From the NCBI GenBank assembly GCA_025529335.1, contig JAMYHX010000082.1:51987-115986 (forward strand): a stretch of 64,000 bases of DNA, in the 5' to 3' direction. The notes under the pieces are model-generated. The model ran no database searches. It was not told the origin of the DNA and saw nothing but the letters and a program-made list of their open reading frames with translations. The translations under genes and the position numbers were made by a program. The DNA is from Rhizopus sp. PT2906. Lineage: Eukaryota; Mucoromycota; Mucoromycetes; Mucorales; Rhizopodaceae. The number at the start of each line of letters is the position of its first letter. Position 1 is the first letter of the stretch. Positions 46,106-56,533 of the stretch are shown here, one piece after another.

Positions 46106-48388
46106 ATGTCATCTCGAGCTCTTAGGCGACTTCAAAAGGAACAATTGCTGATTCCAAAGCATGACAGTGACGAAGAAGGAGAAGAAGAAGAAGTTGTTGT
46201 AGAGACAACATCTAGGAAGCAATTGAATCCTTTTGATTTGGTAAGTTACAGTATAGATCGTGTGATACACTGTACTTAGCTGCGGCGTAGCTGAATGAAG
46301 GCGATGACGAAGAAGAAGAAGAAGAGGAAGAGAAAGAACAACAAGAGGAATATAAACTTCTAGAGAAACCAGTGCATAAAGAAAGCACACCTAGTGCTCC
46401 AAAGGTAAAGAGATTGGAAAGAACAACAGCTGTCAACTAACTTGGATATATATATAGCCTTCTAGCAAAAGCAGCAAAAAAAAGAAGAAAAATAAAAAGA
46501 ACAAAAAGACTAATGACACAACATCGAATCAGAAAGGCAAAGAGGTGGAAGATATTAGTATGCGTGAATTGGAAAAAGTAATAAAGGAAATGAACAAAAA
46601 GTAAGAACACACACACATACACACGTGAAAATATGTGTTAATCTATATCAACAGATCACCTGGTAGCGCAAGTCCTCATCAAGACACTCATATCGACATC
46701 TATCGTCAACTGTTATCTGTCAACACACGATTTTTGGATGCTGAAGCTGAGATGAAGCGATTGTTTGGTTCACACGTTGTTAATAGCGAACATAGAGGAC
46801 GTGTACTTAAAAAATCAAAGTTTTCAACACCCAAACCTGAATGGCCGCCTTATAAGCGTAACGGCCTTTCGATGGAGATTGTCGAGACAGTGAACGGAGT
46901 GACTTATTTTGCATTTAGACACTCGGAGGCATATCAAGACAACCAGCTCGAATTTTTGAATGCAGTGGCTACTCATAATCCAGAAGCACTGATTTTCTTG
47001 GTTCGAAGACACCCATATCATGTGGATACGCTGCTTCAATTATCAGAGATTGCCAAGCATAGTGGCGATTGGGTTGCAGCAGGAGACTTTATTGAAAGGG
47101 CACTATATGCTTGTGAGCGAGCACTTCATCCTCAGTTCGCACTTGGTTCTGGTACCGTCAGACTGTCTTATCAACGATCAGAGAACAGGTATAGAGATTT
47201 GATGGAATCATTGATAATGAGACTAAGCTTATAATCATAGATCGTTCTTCTTGGCCATTTTTCGACATATTCAGTTCTTGGCACGTCGTGGATGCTGGCG
47301 AACAGCATTTGAATTTAACAAGTTATTGTTTGCACTTGATCCTGAGCATGATCCTCTTGCTTCTTTGCTGACACTTGATCACTACGCCTTGATAGCCAAG
47401 GATTACGAGTATGTGCTAAAGATGTATCACGAATGGAAGAATCGTAGAGAGTTATATCCAGCCGACCTGTCCAATATGCCAAACTTTGCATTTTCAGCTG
47501 CTTATGCACAATTTAAACTGCCCAATGAAGGCAGTAATGAACTGATACAGCATGCAATCGCCAAGTTCCCAACTGCATATCAGTTATTATTAGAAAAGTT
47601 GGATAAAGGAAACGAAGCGGACAAGGGACAGAGTTCAATGTTTTTGAATGCGTTACAAACGATCTATGCTGAACGTGCCTACGAGCTATTTAAAGAACCT
47701 GAAGTATTAGAATGGTTAGTGAACAGTAGTCAAAAACGAACAGAGGCAGAGCACAAGTTTTCAGAAAAAGATGCCAAGTGTGATGCTAATCAAGAGTTGC
47801 CCATAAACATTGCACGATTTTTATTATTGGACAATAATCAAAGACTCTTGTCACTTGTTCCACACAAGTATACAAGTCAGAGTTATCAGATGCATGACCC
47901 TTTACCACCTGAGGACTCTGTTACGATGTATGATATTAATGAACGTATGAGAAGTAGTGGAAATAGATTCATGAGCCCGTTCCCAACGGACGCTAGAGGC
48001 CTAATGAATGCTTTACAAGAAATGTGGAGACAAGGACAAGGAAGATTGCCGCCTGAAGCTTTACAGCAAGTTAGACAATTGATGAATGAACTGGGACAAA
48101 TAGAACAACAACAAGGTGATCAATTGCCTGGCACTTTTCCAGAGGATAATGACCAAGATAACGAAGAAGAGGAAGAAGAAGAAGACAGTGACTTACGACA
48201 ACTTGAGAATGAAATGTAAGTTATTGTATGATAACTATAAACCTTGTATTAACTATGAATATAGGCTTAATGACAATGAAATAACACCTGAAGAAATGGC
48301 TGAAATTATGAATGCAGTAAGTGATGATGATTTAGAAGTACAAAGAGCTCTAGCAGAGACGTATCGTCAAAGAAGACAACATGACTAG
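46106..48388 (+). CDS. RQC1: TCF25/Rqc1 ribosome quality control protein
   Basis: Six exons, about 640 aa. N terminus MSSRALRRLQKEQL with acidic and Lys-rich stretches (KKKKKNKKNKK), then the TCF25 domain: YRQLLSVNTRFLDAEAEMKR, FGSHVV, WPPYKRNGLSMEIV, FLNAVATHNPEALIFLVRRH, HVDTLLQLSEIAKHSGD, RRGCWRTAFEFNKLLFALD. These are family hallmarks. Rqc1 works with the E3 ligase Ltn1 and Cdc48 on stalled 60S ribosomes, steering K48-linked ubiquitin. The acidic C terminus is repeated Glu/Asp. Introns fall at L/LNEGDD, K/PSSK, K/SPGS, R/SFFLA and M/LND. Confidence 0.93.
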
Positions 48389-48756
48389 ATTTCGAAAACA
48401 CTGTGTCATCGCTAATAAATAGACTGACGCTTATAGTTTTATCATTTCTACCTTATGTCGTGTATTGTCCATAAAAATTGGAAGCAACTTGATCCAAATC
48501 AAAGTTCGACCTTCATCTTCTTCTGTTGACTTTTTTCTTTTCCATCATTCTGAGGCTATGTCAGTGTCGTCTGACTTTATATCCATCGTGTCTTGCTTCT
48601 TGCAACGTTATCATCCACTAAGGCTTGTTACTTGTATATGAAGTCTCAGGGAAGCAACAAAAATCGCTTCATTATAAAACCAATAATGTTTGGCATGGTT
48701 TTGATGCCACTATAGGTTCTATAATAACAAAAGTCCTTTGAACGATACTCAGAACG

Positions 48757-49005
48757 CTATGAATCTGATCCGGCGAAGAATGGTGATAAATATATTACTT
48801 CAGCAAAGATGAGGGTCTGAACACTTTCTTCATAATCTGGAACAGTAGGGCAAACAAAATCAACAGTAATAGAGATGGAGGTACTTTTAAAGCTGGTAGA
48901 AATTTCAGTAGATGATGTATATTTAATAACTGTGTGAACTGTTATGGATAAAGGATCATAGAATATTTTATGTGGCAGTTTCTCTACAGGGCGATTTAAC
49001 GTTAT
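48757..49005 (-). pseudogene. coding relic without start, unknown family
   Basis: A minus-strand frame is open for about 80 codons with strong protein character (IFYDPLSITVHTVIKYTSST, then ISITVDFVCPTVPDYEE and SVQTLIFAEVIYLSPFF) but has no ATG and ends at TAG 48757-48759. Further frames downstream to about 48640 also look coding. The beta-strand-like pattern is not enough to name a family. Probably the remains of a gene next to the small ORF at 49102. Confidence 0.4.
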
Positions 49006-49101
49006 TCATTCAAGGAGATGTCGGACATTGAAGTATGTGCTTGCTTTTTTTTTTCTAGCCCTGGGGGCTTTTTTTCTTTTTCTTTCTTTGGAGAAGGAAA
49101 C

Positions 49102-49359
49102 ATGTCAACATCAGCTGCTAAACTTGTAAAGCACTTTATTGCCAAGAATGGACCCATGTCCAACCAAAGCTTATTTAAATTGGTGCCTCAATATGAAAAA
49201 GACTTGATTTCAAAATCACACTTGAAGAAGAAAGTTTTACAAAATTTAGAAGGACAAGGCATCTTGATTAAAAAAGTGAATCACCAAGCTGGATCTAAGC
49301 CTATTTGGGAATGGCAATTTAAAAATGCAGAGGATATCGAAAAATACAAAAACTTGTAA
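49102..49359 (+). CDS. small helical protein, unknown function
   Basis: Single exon, 85 aa from the ATG at 49102; the longer frame upstream is a poly-Phe stretch and is dropped. Basic and helical (KLVKHFIAKNGPMSNQSLFK, KSHLKKKVLQNLEGQGILI), ending with a Trp-containing strand (KPIWEWQF). The helix-turn-helix then strand pattern recalls a winged-helix fold or a mitochondrial ribosomal subunit; neither can be confirmed by eye. AATAAA lies about 45 bases after the stop. Confidence 0.62.
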   Translation: MSTSAAKLVKHFIAKNGPMSNQSLFKLVPQYEKDLISKSHLKKKVLQNLEGQGILIKKVNHQAGSKPIWEWQFKNAEDIEKYKNL

Positions 49360-49426
49360 AATGTTTGATATATTTATATATTTTATTTGTACAGCAAAAA
49401 AGAAATAAAAAAAAAGCAGCATTGAA

Positions 49427-51049
49427 TTATAAAAGTCGAAGTGTACAACTTAAGCCATAATGGTCTATTATCAATAAGAGATGAGCTTATATGTGGATTA
49501 TAATGGATCTGTGCTTACCTGAGATTTGTGTAAAACCTGTGCTCTTCTTTTCTTCTTTACTCATCTCGGGATTATCCTTGACCCAAAACTTTTCCACCTG
49601 TGGTTCGACAGGAGTGATGGTCTGAGTCGTGTTCCTGGCTGCCCAAAAGATACGATCGATACTTTGAACAGTCATCAGTTGATCCCAATTCGTCAGGACA
49701 GTCTCGGCTGGTACAAGTTCGCCAAGATCATTGGTCATGTAATCACCAAAAGTCACGGGATGATGGCCATAGTGTTGATACACAATGTCCCGTAGATCCT
49801 GAAATTTTAGTATATTGACCATCTGAACATATTCTGGAGAACTTTCTTTAGATCTGACCGTAATTGGCCTTTGTTTGGGATGAGTGGCTGCATCCACATT
49901 TAAATCGCCAGCAATTAAAACAGGATGTTGATCAGCGTTTGACGTTTCCTGGATAAAGGAACGCAGGATAGCAAATTGAGAGAGACGCATGGCTGTGTCG
50001 TCTGGGTTGATGTTATTATTTAGATCGTAGGAGGCTTGCGTGTGCGTTGTGTATACATGTACTCGACTCTTGGGGTTCAATTCAATCAAAGCATGCACTG
50101 CGCCCTTGACGGAGAACCAATCGGCATGCTGTCCTCTTGGGTATTCAATGGTATGAGACTCTAGAATTGGAAACCTGGAAAGAAGTAATAGGCCACCGTC
50201 TATACCAAAGTCCCAGGGGTATTTGCGAGGAGATTCAACATGGTAATTGAAGCCCATCCGCCGTGCTTCTATGATCAGTCTGTCTTTCCTTCTTGATGCA
50301 AATGCAAACGATTCTTGAAAGGCCACAATGTCATAGTGAGGAAGGATAAACTTTTCGATATAAGCTAGTCGATCATCTTTGTAATCTGACCAGTTGTTTC
50401 GAATTAAGGGTGGACGCATAAATATGTTGAGGGTTAAGAATCTTGCAGTCGTCTCTGCGACCTTATCAGGCACGACAGGAGGAGGTAATGGAGCTGGAGA
50501 GAAAAAGAGCGAGCAGAACAAGAGGAAGCTGAAAAGAATGATGGCAAAAAATGAGACGCAGAGTAACAAAGGTCGATAACGAGCAATCAGTGGTGGAAGT
50601 GTCCATTTTGGAATTCTATCTCTAACATTATAATAATAGGTCCAATAAAAAGGAACAGTGTCATTCCCTCCATTTGCTGTGGTTGCCGTAGCAGTGGTTG
50701 TTGTCGTAGTGATAGGGCGTAATAGTGAGTGACTTTGTTGAATGGGTAACGTCGGCAAATAAATTGCTTGATGGGTATTAAAGCGAGGTATCTGACGTAC
50801 GTAATTGAAAAAGCGTCCCCAAACAGTTTTGGCAGGAGGATAAAGTTCATAAGGAGGTGGAGCTGATTGTGTACTTATCACGCTTGATTCATATGAGTTA
50901 TTTGATTGTAATCTTGCCCTTGGTCTTTGTTGGTTACTATTATTGTTATTGTCGTCATCATCCGAATAAGAGGGTTCATCGTGATAAGGTTCATTAGGAA
51001 TAGCGACTTCCTCATCATGTATTTCCCTTGATATCGATTCTGAACTCAT
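49427..51049 (-). CDS. Neutral sphingomyelinase-like phosphodiesterase
   Basis: Two exons give about 525 aa; the last is short and ends SDHYGLSCTLRLL, restoring the catalytic His (the unspliced reading lacks it). N-terminal 150 residues are acidic and Asn/Thr-rich; a membrane segment lies at about residues 165-190 (LLLCVSFFAIILFSFLLFC). The endonuclease/exonuclease/phosphatase fold follows: TLNIFMRP (Asn), VAFQESF (catalytic Glu), GGLLLLSRFPI, THTQ, AGDLNVD (Asp, Asn) and SDH. These are the metal and catalytic residues of SMPD2-type sphingomyelinases, which make ceramide from sphingomyelin, or from inositol phosphosphingolipids in fungi (yeast Isc1). Single-pass membrane topology is inferred. 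Confidence 0.88.
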
Positions 51050-51832
51050 ATCTAAGAATAAAAGAAAAGAAAAAGGAAAAGAAAAGAAAAAAAAGAGGGA
51101 AAAAAAAGTAGACAAAAATAGCTTAGCAAAGCAGCAAACGCAGAGACAGTAGAGGGAAAAATATTGCCTTTTACAGATAAAACCATTAAAAAACTCAGCA
51201 TTTGATACGCATCAAAACCTATGAGCGCCCCTATAAATACACCAAAACAACACAATACAAATCTTTAACCTTAAATTGCTTTACAAGTACCTTTGATTTA
51301 AAAATCACAACTTTCTTTGAGACAGAATATTATAAAGTACAAGTATAAATCAATACATTTAGATGTGAGCTAGCATGATATAAATAATGTAAATCACCAG
51401 AATAATCTGTAGGTTAATGCATTAGATTTGCAATGGGAGACAAACAAACGTCAACATGCTATGTAGAACAACCCATAGGAAGAGCTTGGGAATAATAGAA
51501 TTTTAACATCTTTAATATCATCCTTGTAACCTGGCAAGATATTGTCAAGTTGTATTATATAATTCAATACCAATGTCTTTTTATAGTATTTGGAAGAAGT
51601 CAAAGCTAGAGCAAATAAGAAATCTCTATATCTTGAACCCCTTTTTCAAGACAAGCATTAGAGCTATATTGGATATATTCCAGTAAATACATCTCTCTGA
51701 TTTTTTTCTCTTGTATAGTTTGCCTTATATTTTATTTGCTTTGTATTCATTTTCATTACAAGATAAAAATATCTGTTTTTATTGTCGCATTTTAGGTTGT
51801 ACAATTTCGATCATTAAGGTATGATTATATGA
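51050..51832. other. intergenic, no gene recognised
   Basis: 783 bases, AT-rich. Upstream region of the sphingomyelinase gene, ending at the left target-site duplication of the transposon. No ORF of interest. Confidence 0.6.
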
Positions 51833-51834
51833 TA

Positions 51835-51940
51835 CAATGCTTACGGTCTCCATTGGCGATTTTTGAAAAGTCAATCAGCGCACTAATAAAATTCAATTAG
51901 TGCGTTGGTTGGATACGAATAAATAAAAAAACTTTATTGG
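51835..51940 (+). repeat. left terminal inverted repeat
   Basis: 106 bp, nearly identical to the inverted right end over its whole length apart from a 43-bp gap. Ends at about the shared ACTTTATTGG motif. Contains AATAAAATTCAATTAGTG. Confidence 0.85.
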
Positions 51941-52099
51941 CCGAGTCCCAGGATTGAGACACAAACAGATGTAATTAGTAAAACAGTCAATGATATGAAA
52001 TAATTTCACTTACAAGTTATTAAATATTCAAAGTATTAAATATTTGTTGTTGTTAAGTAATCAGTACAAGTCAATAAATTATCAAAGAAGACGTACCTT

Positions 52100-52875
52100 T
52101 CAAGAAGTATTACTGTCATCGACAGCAGGCCAATCTTCGTTTGCAGTAAAGAAAGAAGCAGCATTCGTTTTAAATTTATTAGTGTTGGATTGACTGACTT
52201 TTGGGTCGAATGGTGGAAAGGTTGCATCAAAAAGAAGTGTTGCTAAACCGGAAAGACCAATTACCATTGCAAATAATGTATCTCTTCCTTTTACAGCCTT
52301 TTTTGCTTGAACAGAGACACAACTTGGGTTGTCACAGATAAACACGCTACTGATTGCTCATAAACCGTTTGCACTGGATGAGATAGTTTTTGAAAGCAAT
52401 AGATACACGTTTGGGAGGTATTATGTTCGTTCGTTATATATACAGAGGTATACAGACTATGCTTCAAAGGTTTCCAATGACCACCGTATCGTATGTATCC
52501 TTTGACTCGTGAACCTATACCTAAACCGCGACCACCAACAAACATGATAGATTTTACCTTTCTAGAAGATATAGCATACCTGCGTTCATCTGAACAAAGT
52601 CTATCAGTATATTTACGTTTTTGTAACTCGTAAGCCCTTTTTTGCTTCAGTCGACTTGGCGAGTAGTAGAAATTTCGTATAATATGTTTATGTTCAATAT
52701 ATCTATTATGTAACTCATTTAATTGTTCAAGATTTCTAGCACTAGTCATATCAACTTTACTTAAAAGGGCCTCGGTTTTCATCACTTGTCGTCCTATATC
52801 AGTAGTGTTTTTAACACGTTCAAGTTTTTTTTCTATATTGTCGTGCACCGTTTTTGTAGTCAACTTCAGATCCAT
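52100..52875 (-). pseudogene. Fanzor (eukaryotic TnpB-like) nuclease remnant
   Basis: Minus-strand pieces in two frames. The first (52875-52368) carries a helical segment, a RuvC-II-like region (VKSIMFVGGRGLGIG), then the first zinc half NTSQTCIYCFQKLSHPV. The second frame (52345-52100) holds the second zinc half, ICDNPSC, and RuvC-III-like GRDTLFAMVIGLSGLA. The order CxxC, then CxxxxC, then R-D is that of TnpB/Fanzor C termini. A one-base shift and a TGA separate the two. The N-terminal RuvC-I aspartate region is missing, probably cut away where the plus-strand ORF begins. The position expected to be acidic near FVGG is Gly. Not expected to make an active RNA-guided nuclease. Confidence 0.72.
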
Positions 52876-53478
52876 GGATAATACAGAAGAACTGGATCTT
52901 TCTATTGGTGAATGCGCCAAATGTAACAGTGACTCAAAGTCAATTCAAGATGAAGACAAACTATTACGAGAGGCAAAGGATGCATTGGATGGAATCATTC
53001 AAAATACCCATGGTTATGATTGGCGCTTAATGACTTATTTTATTAAAATTACTGGTACCCATTGCTCTCTCTCAACTATGGAGCTTGCCAAAAGTGGCCG
53101 TTATGCCTCTAAGTACTGACGCAACTTTAACTTTCCATCCACTATATCCAATCTCTCCAAACTCCTCATTACTTTTGGCCACTTATTACAAATGAAAAAG
53201 GAGATCAATATTGCTGCCGATAAGATTCTCCAAGCTCGTACAACATCAATTGGTGGAGAAGAGTCATTTAACCGTCTTTCAGTTTCCAAGAAAAACAAAA
53301 AGCTTGCATGGATGCGAGATACATGGTACACTCCACCCAGAGGAAAAGCTCCCAGATTCCTGTACATATGTTTACTCCGCCTCCACCTCCTTCATTCAAA
53401 GAGCACAATGATGGGCCAAGCGATGGAGAAACAGCTGATGTTGATTTACCTGACAGGTTTGGTTGGGTAAAGTACTGA
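52873..53478 (+). pseudogene. transposon-internal ORF, unknown family, with in-frame TGA
   Basis: From ATG 52873 the frame runs to TGA at 53117-53119, then continues in frame with clear coding character (STISNLSKLLITFGHLLQ, EESFNRLSVSKKNKKLAWM) to about 53345. A one-base shift then gives a Pro-rich tail (MFTPPPPPSFKEHNDG) ending in TGA 53476-53478, exactly where the DIRS fragment begins. Head-to-head with the Fanzor relic. No domain recognised; it could be accessory or transposase-derived. Confidence 0.45.
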
Positions 53479-54540
53479 TACAGGCCATGAATGAAGTATT
53501 GTCCGTTTCCATTGCTCTGAGAAACATTGGAGACGACCCCCTGGTAAGATGCTATCGTTTGGTATGGTGTAATGCACCGTTGTCTTGGGGGAAGACATCG
53601 GCATTGATGGCGGTCTTATTGGGGTTGATTGGAGCTTTAGGCCTCCGTGTGCAGTTGGTCCTTGCTGAGTCCAAAAAAGATTTGTGGAAGGTTCCACGAC
53701 TCCTGGTGTATCTCTGTTGACGTCCAAATCCTCTGTTGCTGTGGTTAAATGATTGCTGTTGTCGTCCAACTGCATTTCTAAGGATGGACTGTTCGTATCT
53801 GGCTTGAAAAATTCTTTCAACTTCTTCCCTGCCCAAGGCCAAGGCTTTGTCACTGGGTTCTTCTTCCAAGTGTTTGACGCTGTCGGGGAGCCTGAGCGCC
53901 TTGATCGCCATTGTCCTAGCTTCACTTTTGGTGGTCTTACTCGTGGCGTATGAATAAACTGCGAGTTGTCGGATGCCTTTCATGATGTGAAAGAATTGTT
54001 CTTCACTTCCTCCTGATTCCAGGAATTGTTGACATTCTTCGTAAAGGTCTGTTGCTGCTCTTTCCGCGATGATGAGTCGATCAGCTCCCTTGTATACTGC
54101 GTTTGTGCTTTGGAGGGCATCCACAGTTTTCCTTTTAAGCTCTCTGTGGAACTCTTTGTTGAAAACCTCACTGTTGGTTCAGTCATTACCTTCGTACTTT
54201 GGAAGATTCTTAACAAATTCTTTGATGTTCTTCTGTAAATTGATAGACGAGCTGTTTTCTAGTTCTTCCAAGATTTCGTTTGGAAGGTTTGTGGGACCTT
54301 CACTTGATCTGTCAAGATTGAGTTTTCTTGACATTTCCTCAATGATTTGTTCGACTTGTTCTCTTGTAAACAATTGTTCAGATTGATCATTGGACATATT
54401 ATTACCACGGTGCGCGGCGCGAAAAAGATCTGAAAATAAAGCGTGGCACGGAAGAGCCTTTACAACCTCATCGAAACCTGGAACGGAGGCAACAATGATT
54501 GGGAGAAGTATGACTTCCAATTGCTATTACAAGTAATGAG
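53471..54540 (-). mobile_element. nested DIRS-type retrotransposon fragment (gag and start of pol)
   Basis: Minus strand. A gag-like ORF starts at 54397 (MSNDQSEQLFTREQVEQIIE) and runs in one frame to 53552 with a single TGA at 54181-54179. It is Gln/Arg-rich at its end (GRQQQSFNHSNRGFGRQQR). In another frame, overlapping its 3' part, is PGGRLQCFSEQWKRTILHSW PVSVL, the GGRL..F...W start of DIRS reverse transcriptase. Sequence homology stops at about 53471, so the rest of pol, RNase H and the tyrosine recombinase are missing. A truncated insertion into the older element is the simplest reading. Confidence 0.6.
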
Positions 54541-54596
54541 AAAGTCATATTATGTAATGATGGCCTATAATAAATGTTTAAAGTCACGAAAACTGT

Positions 54597-54908
54597 TTAT
54601 TTAAATTTTCTATTATAATGGCACCGTAAACTCTCGCTGCTATTGTATTGCTTAATTGACTCTATATTTTCAAGATGCCCTTGTTCGAAGCATTTCTTCC
54701 AATTGATCCTATTTGTTTTGATGCTTTTGAAACGTTGAACGAGTTCATATAATTCTGCATCATGTTCTTCGTTGTCGAGTTCTACAGCGCTTAGCTGCCA
54801 TTTTTTATTCAGATAAACTAAAGGAGGAGTTTCTTCAATTGGCGTTGTTTCGATTGCTTCACAGTATTTTCTTTTCTGTCGCTGCAAGAATTTCAAAGCA
54901 TCATCCAC
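54597..54908 (-). pseudogene. Myb/SANT-like ORF fragment
   Basis: 103-codon frame. The C-terminal half (INWKKCFEQGHLENIESIKQ, then SSESLRCHYNRK) resembles a Myb/SANT or MADF DNA-binding domain with the conserved Trp and the ESLR...YNR end. The N-terminal part is charged. It sits in the transposon and upstream coding is broken, so it is called a pseudogene. It may be the DNA-binding part of a transposase or a host domain captured by the element. Confidence 0.4.
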
Positions 54909-55116
54909 ATAACTTAATGACTTTTTTTTTTTGAAACTTCATTTCCTTTTTCCAGGCATTTTTTTATCGGTGAACACTACATGCACCAGAAAATAAGCTA
55001 ATACTACGAACACTATCTCTACTCATTACCTATGATATCGCCCAACAAAGCTTTTTCAATGTGTAGCGCCACGCTAAACATGGCTTTATGAAGTTACCGT
55101 CTTGGGTTGGTTCTTT

Positions 55117-55830
55117 TCAAGAAGAGAGAGATAAAAAAGAAATGTTGTTTATCGCCCCCCCCCCCAATTTTTCAGCTTCTTCTCCAACTAACTGCTCAAG
55201 ATTATTATGCGCAATTAAGTACAATAATCTTACAAAAAAGTCATTCTTTCCATAATCTAAAGTACTAATCGACAAAGATTGAGAGCAGAGGAAATAGCCA
55301 ACCGCTTGCAAAGGATGCAGTGTTTTTTCTTGTTGATTCACCTGTAAAGTTGAGGATGTTCAGCCCATCCAATGCTTGGTATCTGTCTGGTAAATGAGAG
55401 ATCACTATCTACAGACTTGTTCAGTAAAAATACCGTAGCACTTGTAATTCCAAATATCACAATGATAGGAAGCCTGTTGTAGCGCTCGTATGTGAGTGTG
55501 CAGTATTGACTTGATTTTGTACCTCAACCAGTACGGGGGAAACGAACTTAAGGGATCGTAAGGAGTATAGAGAATATTGCATTTTTTTTTCCTGTTATAA
55601 ATTCCGTAGGCACTGAAACATAGCTATCTTCTGCCACTTCTGGCACGAGAGCTTTTGATAACATGCTTATCACCTGTTTGTCGGTTAATACCAGCGCTGA
55701 TTAAATCAGTTCCTGGCCTGTGATGATAAGGGAGGACACGATCAGTGTCATCTAAACGATTTTATGTTAGAGAGCATTTATTTTTATAACATATTTACTT
55801 ACCTTTGTCAATGTTGAAATAGTCGGGCAT
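55117..55830 (-). pseudogene. decayed transposon ORF(s), unknown family
   Basis: A likely start at 55830 (MPDYFNIDK) is followed by a good intron (GTAAGT...TTTAG) and DDTDRVLPYHHRPGTDLISA, ending at a stop near 55635. Downstream, coding-like stretches change frame repeatedly: SSFPPYWLRYKIKSILHTHI, IPSIGWAEHPQLY, and HPLQAVGYFLCSQSLSIS (55330-55120). An 11-C run at 55155-55165 marks the end. Probably one gene of the element broken by several indels. Confidence 0.4.
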
Positions 55831-55938
55831 TATTTTTGAAAAGTAAAAACGAAGAAAAAGCGTATCGTATCCGTATCGTACCCGTATCAGTATCTGTATC
55901 CATAATATAGAAAAAGTCTGGTATTGGCCTTAAATTGA

Positions 55939-56087
55939 CCAATAAAGTTTTTTTACTTATTCGTATCCAACCAACACGCTAATTGAAGAAAAACAAACGC
56001 TATTTGGATTTCAGGCATACGCTAATTGAATTTTATTAGTGCGCTGATTGACTTTTCAAAAATCGCCAATGGAGACTGTAAGCACTG
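55939..56087 (-). repeat. right terminal inverted repeat
   Basis: 149 bp. Compared with the left repeat it carries 43 extra bases flanked by CAATTAG copies, so either a slip deletion on the left or an insertion on the right has made the ends unequal. The outer 70 bases and inner 35 bases match the left repeat with few changes. Confidence 0.85.
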
Positions 56088-56201
56088 TAATGTAAGTGTT
56101 GTCATGTACTAGGTATAGATGTGTTACATCTACCATTGAGAAGATGCAATGCCCTGTCTATTACGTATCATATATTTAATAAATATTGAAACCATCAGCA
56201 G

Positions 56202-56348
56202 TCATTCAACAACCTGCTTTGTTTTAAAGGAAAAAAAAAAAGTGTGTACTTGATCTGAAATTGGCAAAGTTTGTACGACATTCTGTCTTTCTTGGAAATT
56301 CGACTCTTTTAATTTGTCAAGTAGTAACGAATTGATTTTTGTTGCCAT
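56202..56348 (-). CDS. short ORF beside the transposon, doubtful
   Basis: From the ATG at 56348 a 48-codon frame starts MATKINSLLLDKLKESNFQE. The first 34 residues look protein-like; the rest crosses a poly-A/T tract and is low complexity. A GTACAC donor follows. It may be the first exon of a gene whose remainder was displaced by the element that ends 114 bases away, or just chance. Divergent from the CDK gene. Confidence 0.25.
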   Translation of the reverse strand: MATKINSLLLDKLKESNFQERQNVVQTLPISDQVHTFFFSFKTKQVVE

Positions 56349-56533
56349 AGCAGAGAGACAAACAAACAGCATCTTGGCTTCTTTCACTGAGATTTAATCC
56401 TTTTTTATTATTTTTTTTCGCGACGTCTTTTTTTTTTTAAAAAAAAAATGACTACTTTTTTTCTTGCTTTTCTCCCCCCTTTTTTTTCCTCTTTTTTCTT
56501 TAAGCTCATTTTGTCACTTTGGCAATCGATTTC

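Larger units (their letters stand above)
51835..56087. mobile_element. Tc1/mariner-like TIR element, 4,253 bp, with Fanzor cargo
   Basis: Bounded by long terminal inverted repeats whose tips read CAATGCTTACGGTCTCC (left) and, inverted, CAGTGCTTACAGTCTCC (right). Both ends abut TA (51833-51834 and 56088-56089), the target duplication of Tc1/mariner elements, and the CAGTG tip is typical of the group. Inside are a frameshifted Fanzor gene, a plus-strand ORF, a nested DIRS retrotransposon fragment and minus-strand decayed ORFs. No intact DDE/D mariner transposase was seen, so it looks non-autonomous and old. The classification rests on TIR tips plus TA only. Confidence 0.75.

Noticed and set aside
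49018..49101. Upstream extension of the 85-aa protein
   Set aside because: Poly-Phe stretch; the ATG at 49102 has a better context.
55155..55165. 11-C homopolymer as a biological signal
   Set aside because: More likely decay or an assembly length error; it only marks the edge of a relic.
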